From NCBI GenBank assembly GCA_032207245.1, contig CM063502.1, forward strand, positions 64,542,544 through 64,606,543: DNA of 64,000 nucleotides. The letters are read 5' to 3'. A model generated the notes under the pieces. That model was not told the origin of the DNA and ran no database searches. It worked only from the letters and a program-made list of their open reading frames with translations. Positions 1-64,000 of this stretch are shown piece by piece. Source of the DNA: Pardosa pseudoannulata (Eukaryota > Arthropoda > Arachnida > Araneae > Lycosidae). Both the position numbers and the translations under genes were made by a program. Numbering within the stretch: the stretch's first letter is position 1; each line of letters begins with the position of its first letter.

Positions 1-207
1 TTTTGGGGCACCTTGACTGAAAGTCGAATCCCCAGTGATGAGGAATTGATACATCATTATAGGCGTGCTTCGTAAGTTGCAAGTACATATTAAGATGAAT
101 TAGAGTACAAGGCACACAATACTTAAATATATATGCTCTACAAACCGCATCGATTTGTGATTGGCTGCATTTCTTCTCTTATTTGTATCCACCAAAATCC
201 CCTTATC

Positions 208-322
208 CACCAAAGTCGTTTAACGGCTAACTGAGATAAACACATGGCACCAACCAATGGTGGGACGCAATTCTCCATTTAAACACAGATTAATCGCGGT
301 TAGCTGTTAAACGACTTTGGTG
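208..322. mobile_element. foldback MITE, 115 bp
   Basis: The two ends are inverted copies: CACCAAAGTCGTTTAAC at the left and GTTAAACGACTTTGGTG at the right, and the pairing continues inward over roughly 45 bases per arm. There is no coding capacity. This looks like a non-autonomous DNA transposon; superfamily and target duplication are not clear. Confidence 0.65.
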
Positions 323-872
323 ACCCTAAATTTCTGGTACTTCAGATAAAAAGTTTTGGTGTATATGTGTTTTTATATATGTTTATTTTTATTTTCAGGT
401 TCATGTTAACTTAATGCTGTTTGAGGCCCGAATGCAAGCAGAACTGTTGTATGCCCTCTCTGCGATGATGCGTTACATGACGTGACAACGCGAACTTCAT
501 TTTTTACTGGTGGTGAACTTTAGTGGTGGATCAAGTTGGGGAACGTGCAGTTTTACAATGTTCATTTTTATTTTTATTTTCCATTTGAAGAATTATGTGG
601 CTGATGGTGTATATATATACGATATATATATTTGTTTGCTGATATGAATCGCAAATTTCATAAAGGAAAAAATTAGTGGTGTATGTGCCAATTTTTTTGA
701 ATTTTTTTTATCTTGTCGAAGAAATAAAATTTCATTTGTGTAAATTTCTTGACTTATTTATTTACTACTCATTTATGCATATACCTTTCAACCACATTGG
801 GTTTTTTTTATTTTATTTATTTATTTAAAAAATTTTTGGGGGGGAGAGCTGCGATCTATAGTTTTGCTACAA

Positions 873-1006
873 GAGGGTTAATGAAAGGACCTACTGTTTA
901 AAACCGATTGCGAGCGGTTACGAACACCCATGCCATCCACAGGAATCAAACTCCAGTACCAAAAAGCACCACTCTATCATTCGGCCATCGTTCCGTTCAA
1001 CCGCAG
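873..1006 (-). repeat. tRNA-derived SINE, degenerate, minus orientation
   Basis: It matches, in reverse complement, the family seen at 12432-12612: the GGTCCTTTC-like tail, an internal AACCGATT..GAGCGGTTACGAACA block and a worn B-box-like segment. A second, more decayed minus copy or fragment follows at about 1090-1175. Confidence 0.5.
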
Positions 1007-2135
1007 TGATACCACGTTGATGAGAATTATTCCTTCATCATCTTGGATTGGTTTAATGCATGTCAATATTTTATAGCACGAGAATTAATTAACCCAATTT
1101 CAAACGGTAATGAACATCCACGAAGTTACCAATCAAACAGAATTCAAACCTATAAACTCCGATGCTGAAAAGCAGTTGTTTCTGCTTGGTCATTGTTTGG
1201 AACCTTTTCCATTTGTTATTGTTGTGTGAAGAATTTGCTGACTTATCTATTTAAAATTCAAACAATCATACATATTTTACATCACAGCAATAACAAATTG
1301 ATTACTAGTAGCGGCGAAGCATTGTTAGAAGCTCTGGAAATGTCACTTCTTTAATCGACGTATGACTAACGTTATCATTTTAATTTTTTGCTTTGTTTCG
1401 TATTCCCTATCTCTTAGTGGCGATTTAATAAGTTCATTGTAAAGCTGAAAATTGTGCTCCTCTTCGAAAGTTTATCCCTTCCCTAGTGGCCAATATAAAT
1501 ACTATGCACCGTTACGTCGTGGCCGCTATGCTACTTCACCTAGAACTTGATAGCAACATCCACGCGATAACGTGTGATGGTAAGTTTGGTGAAGACTTAT
1601 CGTGCGATATCGTGTGATAGGCAATGAACGTGTTTTCACACTGAACCAACTTCTAGCATTGGTTGCACATGCGTAATGGTGTTTGCTTGGAAGCGTTGGG
1701 ACGAGGAGCGAGCAACTTGCTGAAATACACTCGTGTTTCTTAACTCCCTTTTATCCAACCCTATCCTCCTACATTATGAAATCCACTTGCTTCCAGCATC
1801 GATCGCGCATGCTTATTGGAAAGATCTTGGAAGCGATAAGAACAGGTGCGACAGTTCGGTTTCTTATATCATGCGATATATACGATTTCTATATGATAGG
1901 AATTTCGCTTGTTCCTCACTTTTAATGACAGTTCTATTTACATCTTCGCCCGAAAAAAATCGAAGAATCGACCTCACGAAGTAAAATTATAATGTTTTTA
2001 ACCAAGTAAGATATGAAATTAAATTTTGGGTAGAAAGTTCCTTATATGTTATCCTCAAATTTAAAAGGAAGAACCTTTCCTTGAAATTTGTAAATAAAGT
2101 TGAGGCAAATTTTTATATTCTTATTACTTAAAAAA

Positions 2136-2223
2136 TAGGTACTATTTATCAGTACTATTTATAGGTACTATTTATCGGTACTATTTATAGGTACTATTTA
2201 TCGGTACTATTTATAGGTACTAT
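2136..2223. repeat. minisatellite with 12-13 base units
   Basis: About seven tandem copies of GGTACTATTTATC/A, alternating between two variants (…TATCG and …TATAG), so the true period may be the 24-26 base dimer. Confidence 0.85.
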
Positions 2224-4168
2224 AATTTAGAATTTTGAAGTCCATATTTTAACAAACCTGACAAATCAAGATGCTATTTTAATCAATAGTTTTGGAACAG
2301 TTATGTTACACTTTGCCTCAACAGAGACATATACTGTTTAAGATTTCCATAAAATGTCTTGAATGACACCAGTTATCAAAACTGTCAAATGTACCGTTTT
2401 AGAAATTTAATTTTTTTTATTGTAACTTTAAATTCAACCTCATTGAAACCACCTTTTGTTGTAACTTGAAATTCAAACTCTATATATAACATCGTAGGTG
2501 TTTTGCTGCATTTAAATACACATCACCACGATAAAAAATGAATTAGGAGAAGATCCAATATTTATTCTTTGTTTTCTTTAGTCACACCGCAATAGCCCAA
2601 TGATACCAAATAGAATTAATTTTTCCAAACTTTGTACCCCAAAATTTATTTTTCATAAATAAGTCTGAAATTTTTGTTTGCTTCCACCTAATGACAAAAT
2701 GATTTGATAGAAAATGGTATTTCATTTATAAAAGAAATTTTAGGTCAGAGAGTGTTAATAAAAGAATATAAAGCAGTATAGTAACTAGACTGTTTATTAA
2801 ACATCAAAAAACAAAATGGATGATAATATAGTAATAACAATAATAAACTTTGTTGCTAAAGCAGTCCTTTTCCATAATAACAGCACATATAGGTTGGCAA
2901 TTACACATTAGCTTTAGTTGATTCATATTATTATTGTCTACTAATTATTGTTTATAAAAAAGTGGGTTGTTTGGTTATAAATTAGAATATAAATTAAGTA
3001 GGAACTTTTCTTCTTTATGAATTAGAAAATTTATCTATTAGAGAAAATTATATTTAGAAAAGTATAGTTTTCCCATTAAAAATAGGCACCCTTTTAGAAT
3101 AATAATTCTCTATCACGTCAACCTATTAAACATTCATTGAATAAAGATGGTAAAAAGCATTTCTCTCGTTGCAACTTCTAGCAAGATAAAAGAGCTGTTC
3201 CATTTGGAGCTTTTCAATCAAAAGTTCAGTAAGGCTTTTCAATAATATTTCTTTTAAATCACAAGTCAATAAAACACAAAAATTTTACATTTGCTACGAA
3301 GTTTTCACTGCACTCTTATTTCGGGAGGCAGCTGATCACAGCTTAAGAATCCCAGCTTAGGAATATCTACGGATATCCAGGTGCTACTTTTTAGTTACTG
3401 TACGTATAATTTTAAAACTAGAATGAATTTGCTCCATATATTTAGATTTTACTGGTTAACAGTATTATGTTGCAATGCAGCTAGCAGAAAAATATTCTAC
3501 AGGGAAAACAATAAATTTAACTTTTAAACTCGGATTAAAATAATTAGATAAACATTGGCTTCATGAACTTTTCTATATGATTACAATTTGAATAGCTTAC
3601 TACTGACCATGATAAAAAAAATGATCTACATTACTTTTCCAATATATTTTCATGCATCTAAAATTTATATACCTCAAACAATATGAAGTCACTCCTACAG
3701 ATACATTTTTTTAAACTTTCCTTACACATTTGCTAACATGAACCAAAAACTCAACAGATATAGAAGTTTCACACTGTATATCTTCGAATAGGCAATGCCT
3801 CGAAAAGGACAACTGCTAAAATTTTCGAAAGTACTAATTGTGAGACTGCTGTAGCTTTCTTGTTAGCAAGTGAATATGCCTGCCTCTTGAGAAACGTTTT
3901 TTAACTACTTGGCAATAATAAACGCATATTTATTTACTTTATACCTACATGAATCATTCGATAAAAAGAGACGTCAAGCTTCATAAGAAGTTATCTTAAC
4001 ATACAACCCGGACGATGTCAGTTTTTAGATAAAAACAGAAAACGAAGACTCAGTTCTCAGAAATGTTTTGCCCCGGAGGATTATCTTTTGCCATCAAACA
4101 CCTGAATCACTTCCAGGGAGCTACGAGCCACATTTACACTTCCAGAAACTGAGGGTTGCACGATTGCC

Positions 4169-44202
<40,034 letters not shown>

Positions 44203-44389
44203 CGATTCAAAATTGAATCAAGATGCATCGATTTTATACTTTAATATACCTTATATGTAATAATATTTTTAAATTAAACGCGGTCTTTGTTTTTTAATGG
44301 ATATTAGTTGAAAAATGAATATACCGTTTTTAGAATTGCAAGAAAAAATTCATCTGTAATATTTTTCATATGAAGTGCTATATGTGTAA

Positions 44390-44395
44390 AATAAA
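44390..44395 (+). terminator. polyadenylation signal of CEP192-like gene
   Basis: A canonical AATAAA lies 188 bases after the stop codon at 44202, giving a short 3' UTR of about 0.2 kb. It is the first AATAAA after the stop that I found. Confidence 0.6.
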
Positions 44396-45413
44396 GATAT
44401 GAAGCCATTTTAAACAAGTTATAAGATTGATTTAACATATTCACTGCTATAAACGAAATATTTTCTGTTATAAATATATACACTGAGCGCTAGTGACTAG
44501 ATAACTTGTTTTCTACATTAGTATTTTATTTTTTTATAGTTTCATACATGTTCAGTGACATTTTAATTTTTCACACTTCCTAGTCCAGACTTGATAAACG
44601 CTTACCCATTACTCACCATTGCAGGAATTACTAAAGAGTAAGTTGTACTTTAACATTTGAAGATAAGCGAGCTTCTAAAAGCCTTATCACACGTCAACAT
44701 GCATGTATTGAAAAGGCCACTAATTCAGTTTACGATTCCTTTCCCAGATGAAAAATGCAGATTTCCCCATATAACAAAAGATTTTCAACCTGTTTATTTT
44801 GGTTCAGGTTAGCGTATGATAAGACCTTTAAACATTTGAAAATTTTTCCTATTACATGAAACATTTCGACACGCAGATATCCTTATGTGCTCTACAAACT
44901 CTTTGGCCTTTTATTTCCACCAATATCTCATCATTGCTCCATTGTATATCTCACACTCGGAGATAACACCCCACGATAAGTTTAAGGTGTAGTGAAAGGA
45001 TGGTTTGGTGTAAATATCTGCAAGTTTACTTCTATTACAAGATCATCTGAATTTAGTTAGTTTTATGCTTTTAGGTTTGCCAATAGCTGTAATTATGGGT
45101 TTATGTATTATGAGTGGAGACAAAATCATAAAAATACCATTCAAATGTTTAGTTATTGTATATCATGCTGTGCTTATCTTTGGAATCGTACTTTGGTGCC
45201 AACTAGGGATAGAGGTTTTGGAAGCCATAGCAAAGGGAGAGAAATTCAGGCAGAAACTGCATTTTTGAGTGTAACAGGGATGTTGTTCCCCTTCAAGCAT
45301 TTTGTAACAGTTTTCAGCACAGCTAAACTTAAAATTTGTAGCAGGATAAAGCATTTTTGTAGCAGCAAAAATGTTGATTTGGAGCAGGATATTGTGTTTT
45401 TGTAGTAAGCATA

Positions 45414-45444
<31 letters not shown>

Positions 45445-48400
45445 ACTGCAGTTTTTCAGGAGTCCATCAATAATTTAGAATAGTTGATTGGTAGCATTCA
45501 GAACAGCCAAATATTGAGTAATTGCTGATTTGGTTTGTTATATGCAATATATATATATATATATTTCAGTTATTTTGTATAATCATAAAAAAATATAACA
45601 AAGTATTAGCAGTAAAAACAAAACTTGAAAATTACTGGCAAGCCCCTTTATTACACTTTCAGTATAATTTATTTATTAACAATAAAGCATTCTTTACAGC
45701 ATGATGCTTGAAGAGTTACACATGGTTACAAGCAATATCAATAGGATATTTTATTTTCATTAACAAAATCGTGTGAAATAGTAGTGAAAAAAGGGCCAGG
45801 ATCGGAAAGCCACCTTTTATCCTTCGATATAGTGTAAAAGATATATCAAATGGCTTTTGGTCAAGATGAGAAAGAATAATACATAGTGGTAAAAATACCT
45901 TTCTCTTTCAATGTTTTGGGGTAGTTCTGAAATGGATTAATTCACACAGGAGAGTAATTAACAAAATGTGATGATGCAAATAAATGTTGACAATGCATGA
46001 CAAATAATAGTACTTAAAGATGGAAATACAAATGCCATTCAAAGATTGAGTGATATAGAAGATAAAATAAAACAACAAAGAATACATGGAGTTAAGTTTG
46101 GTACATTGCTCCAGCCTTTAAAAATTACTTTGATATCAGTTTTGTTTCTCCATTTATTATTAGTCAATGAGCCTCAAACAGACCCATTCTAAGTAAAAAA
46201 AAAAAATTTACATGTAGAAATAGGATTGGGAAAAACAACAAAAAAAAAAGCATGAATTGCATGCAATCGCAAAAAAGAAAAAGTTAAAATAGTATGCAAT
46301 GGGGCAACAGCTAAAAGGGAAAATTATACTTGGTTGGCTCAAAAAAAGAAAAGCTTTAAAGGGGTAATTAGTAAATGTCAGTAAATTACACAAGGAAGAT
46401 GTTAAAAGAAATAATATAACAGAACACAGAGAAATATTAAAAATATTACAATTGAATAATTGACTTAATTATTTTATATTTTTGGTTTATAAATTTAATT
46501 AGAACGAATGACAATGTCAATGATTTAATGTTTTAGTATTAAATCACATGGATAGATAAATATCAGGAAGTGCAAGATTATTTTCCTTTTCTTAATAAAC
46601 TGTTCACTAGTGAGGCATAATGTTCAACAATATAGAAGACCTAAACAGATATTAAGTAGATTTTCCATTGCTCTTTTCAAGTTAAATAAAAGTCAGCCAA
46701 TGAATAATAAGAGAAAGAATTATTTTTGTTAATTATTGAAAAAAATAACAGCATAATTATTTTGAAGTTTATTAAGAAAGAATAGAGATAGTTAAAATTA
46801 TAACTATAAAAACCTATTTTGTATTAATTCTTTCAAACATTTTTTAAATTATTAATTTGTGTGTTTTCTATTGATTCTACACAATAAGCACTTCACACTT
46901 TGTTCTGCATGCTCAGGGATACTTTTAATGTGTTTTGGATTATCTATTGGATTACTATTTTTCAGAATATTCTTTTGGTTTTTAGCTGCATTTGTACAGT
47001 TTTCCTTTTACACAGATTCTTTTGACAACAAACTTATTTTAAATTATTTTAGCTCCTTTCCTCTTCCTTTTTCATATTTTTCCTTCTTTATATGGCATGC
47101 AGGAGGACCTTAAGTATTAAACTAATTTTTTCCTTCATGTTCGTACAAAACTGTATTTTTTAATATTTTATAGAAGTATTACATTCAGCAAGAAGATAAT
47201 GCATGAAGCTTCTCCCACCTAATGTTGTTCTAAGAATAGATTACCCAGGGTGGTCACTAAAAATATGCTCCAATATTCCCAAATTTATAATTTTTTTAGT
47301 AAAATAACTACGTTTAAACTATCTTCCTCAAAATTACCTGCATATAACTAAACATTGGAAAATGAGACAAAACAAAGCTTTAAATGCTGATATAAGTAAT
47401 TTATTATGTGTATCAATTATGTACTGAATTACAACTGTAACATTAAATAATTAACTATTCAAATATTTTTAAAGTTATTGAAAATTAATCATCTTATTTT
47501 TCTTTATAGTTTTATTCTTTTAAATATCACTGCATAGTATAAATATTTGAAATAAGTCAACATCCTTTTATATCCTTAGAGATTTGTGTGTCCCTACAAT
47601 TTGCATTAGGACTGGTATATCGATATATATTGTGAAATATCAATAAACATGATCCATTGGGACTCTAATTTTCGGTTCACCTATATAGCTAAATCAATCG
47701 CCGATCTGTGATGTGAAATCGTCTTTCTGTTCTCATGACAGTATTAGAGCATAAGAGGTATAGTGTTGCCAAAAGTCATGTTCCGACATACAAACATCAT
47801 CTTTCTGATTACATGGCTTCCAGTAACACAGCGCATGCGCTATATAATGTCCCGATATATTAACAATGGCCAAATGAGTAGCATGCTGCTCTTCGATACC
47901 GGTGTTCGAATTAGCTTTAAGTAGTAGGCCAAGGTATCCAATAGCCGTTATATAGCGGAACAGTAGACCGTAGTGCTTCAACCAACTAATATATGAACAT
48001 CGCCTTTCTGAATTTCCGACTTAGTGAGAGGAACATGTGGGATATCAGCAATCAGTAATTTATCTACATCATGAAATTGTTACTTCATCTTTAATTGAAA
48101 AATCCAGTTACTGATCACAAACATTGAGAGAATAAATAAAAGAGGGAGATGTACAGAAAAGAGGAAAACTTCGGCGATTCACAAATATGGAACTTGAAGT
48201 TCAACTGTGAGCGGCCGTGTATCTTATGACTGGGTTTGGTCTGCTTCATGAGATTCTTGTTGTGATACATTTGTACAAAATTGTAATGGAAAAGCTGTAT
48301 TAAGTTCCGCATCCGACCGGTGTAGGAGATTCTTATTCTGACATGTTTGTGCACATTCATTTCATACCAATTTTTTCTAGTTTCATTTCCCAGTAGTAAA

Positions 48401-49221
48401 GCGCGGGATATTGTCAATTTGTGCTACAAAAAGTAAATTATGAATATTTCAGATTAGTAAATTTCTCTGACATTTCCATATTTTCCGATCTGTGGACACC
48501 CTGATTACAATTTTTAATAGGATGCTAACATTACATTACAGGGTCAATCGGCAACAGTACTGCATGCTTGGTTGCCCAGATGTTAAAAATAATGTTTCAA
48601 GGAATGATAGTCTTACCAATAAGTAAATTTCTTTCCTATTTCGGAAAATTTATAAATTGGATAAAGATTTTTAAAGTGGGAAACTTAATAATCAGAAATT
48701 AACACACATACACAAAAACTGACGAAAAAAAAAGCAGAACCTTGCAATGAAAAGCTGAAAGAGGCCGAAGAGCAGGAATTGACTGTATAAGAACTTCTCC
48801 CAAAAGCGAAAAATTTCACTCATACACTAAAAATGTATTTATTTTTGGTGGGTACATAATTTTAATTTTAGTTGGAAATTTTTGGCAATCTTGAGTCTGT
48901 AGTATCTAATAGTAGTAGCATAGCTCAAGCGTGAAATTCTTTTCTCTTTATGTACTTTTGTCTGACAAATAGAAGAAAAATGACATTTCTCCCAAAGTCT
49001 ATTCAGTGACGTTCGGTGGTAGGGAAAATTCATCCAAATAGTATAATTGATGGAATTACTGAACAAAACTAAATGTATGAAAACTATGTAAATTTGTAAA
49101 ATGGCACAATTTCAGTTAAAATACCATTTTATGAGCAACTGGGTGCAGATATTGGAAATCGGCATTGTTTGATGCATCTGCAACATTCCTGGCAAATTTA
49201 CAACATTTCTAATAAAATTAA
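44396..49221. other. AT-rich region between the two convergent 3' ends
   Basis: No supportable gene. It contains short (TA)n runs (about 45417-45443 and 45548-45566), A-rich runs near 46200-46260 and a SINE copy at 47865-47985. The open frames here, up to 100 codons near 45065-45405, overlap in several frames and have no recognisable product. Confidence 0.5.
47865..47985 (+). repeat. tRNA-derived SINE, shortened
   Basis: GGCCAAATGAGTAGCATGCT, CTTCGATACCGGTGTTCGAA, then directly TTAGCTTTAAGTAGTAGGCC and AACAGTAGACCGTAGTGCTT. About 30 bases between the B box and the body are missing. Confidence 0.65.
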
Positions 49222-49227
49222 TTTATT
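49222..49227 (-). terminator. candidate polyadenylation signal of SENP6/7-like gene
   Basis: AATAAA on the minus strand (TTTATT on plus), 230 bases after the stop codon. Other AT-rich hexamers lie nearby, so this is only the best candidate. Confidence 0.4.
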
Positions 49228-49456
49228 GTTTATGCAGAACTGATTTTTTTAACACAAACATAAAAACAAAACACAAACACAAAATATTTTTAAATTAATG
49301 TGTATATTCAACACAGCATTGTAATTAAGCAATATCACATTTTATCAAATAAGTTAAACATGATTTTAAATATCTCAAGTATTAAAAAAAAATATTCATT
49401 ATGAAATATTTTACTTTAAGGTTTCAAATTAAATAACATAACTTTTTCTCATTTTA

Positions 49457-63522
<14,066 letters not shown>

Positions 63523-64000
63523 CTAGATAAATTAACAAAATCATTATTTTTAAAAACTATATATTTATATATATGTATATATATTAAAAAATATATTAAC
63601 AAAAAATACTGAGTATGATAGGAACATAAATAGCTAAGTAGGAAACTACAGGAAAATCCCTCAGATAATCCTTCAGCTGTATACAACATCAGCTGTTTCG
63701 TTCCATTCAAGAACCCTAAGTTTCTGACATGAATTTATAACTAAAACTGAGATTGGCCATCCTATATTACTGTTCTGTGTTTCAAAATCTCAGCACAAGC
63801 AAAACCCTCTTACTTTACTATTTTAACTCCACTTTGAAGTGGCCATTTTCTGGATCACACCTTTGTCATGAGACCATGCCAATTATTTTTGTAGAGCTCT
63901 GGTGATGACTTCAAGAAACTACCAGAGAAAAAGCAAGTGCATGCTCAAAGGAGTGGGTTTTAAGGTATTTTTATATATTAGTACCTCTTAGCAGATATTT
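63523..64000. other. right edge: intron of the SENP6/7-like gene
   Basis: The exon at 63337-63522 needs a donor exon further right. No exon with fitting phase was found here. The last 300 bases are somewhat richer in GC but hold no recognisable feature. Confidence 0.45.

Larger units (their letters stand above)
323..4116. other. 5' flank, no gene recognised
   Basis: Apart from the SINE remnants and minisatellite listed, this stretch is AT-rich and shows no convincing exon. A GC-richer block at about 1480-1985 has a TATAAATA at 1493-1500, an ATG at 1504 and a good donor at 1578, but no recognisable product. The promoter of the CEP192-like gene should lie somewhere here or further left; I cannot place it. 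Confidence 0.4.

Noticed and set aside
45065..45405. Overlapping open frames of 67 and 100 codons between the convergent genes
   Set aside because: No recognisable motif, no consistent splice sites, and competing frames on both strands.
46859..47113. Hydrophobic open frame resembling a membrane protein
   Set aside because: T-rich DNA yields Phe/Leu-rich frames by chance; no splice or start evidence.

Overview
This is eukaryotic, AT-rich DNA with intron-rich genes, GT-AG splice sites, long (TA)n microsatellites and a dense load of small DNA transposons and tRNA-derived SINEs. A near-complete mariner and a fragmented TIR transposon with arthropod- and cnidarian-type motifs suggest an arthropod. 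The SINE type and the two host genes fit an arachnid, possibly a spider. That last step is inference; no rRNA, mitochondrial or taxon-specific gene is present to prove it.

Two host genes face each other tail to tail. The plus-strand gene runs from about 4.17 kb to 44.2 kb. I reconstructed 15 coding exons (about 630 codons), and all but one of their junctions agree in reading phase. It looks like a CEP192/SPD-2 centrosomal scaffold protein. An internal exon carries the VGEYMREMSEPLG motif, and the last four exons form an immunoglobulin-like ASH/PapD domain ending at a stop and an AATAAA signal. At least one exon is missing between 31.15 and 39.62 kb, the interval most damaged by transposons. 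The minus-strand gene enters from beyond the right edge and ends at 49,457. Nine exons in perfect phase encode the whole C-terminal catalytic domain of a SENP6/SENP7-type SUMO protease, with His, Asp and Cys of the catalytic triad visible. The two proteins are functionally unrelated as far as I can tell.

The rest is introns, about 5 kb of AT-rich sequence between the two 3' ends, and mobile DNA. Layout: 0-4 kb, foldback MITE, SINEs, a 12-bp minisatellite and a GC-richer block of unknown nature; 4-13 kb, CEP192-like N-terminal exons with a dead hAT-like transposon and a small foldback MITE inside it; 13.9-15.2 kb, a 1.29-kb PIF/Harbinger-like element; 16-17.3 kb, a TTAA-flanked repeat; 17.4-31.1 kb, middle exons with SINEs and a hAT-type MITE; 31.3-39.5 kb, a transposon cluster (mariner nested in a second mariner-like element, a 2.9-kb element with about 0.8-kb inverted repeats and transposase remnants, and a 1-kb hAT-type MITE); 39.6-44.2 kb, C-terminal exons with a repeat inserted in a repeat; 49.5-63.5 kb, SENP6/7-like exons with another hAT-type MITE, a dead transposase fragment, SINE fragments and a 43-bp tandem repeat.

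I see no CRISPR, operon, rRNA or intact tRNA. The most unusual items are the 2.9-kb element with very long inverted repeats, the nested insertions whose empty sites can be read from other copies, and the unresolved CEP192-like exon gap.
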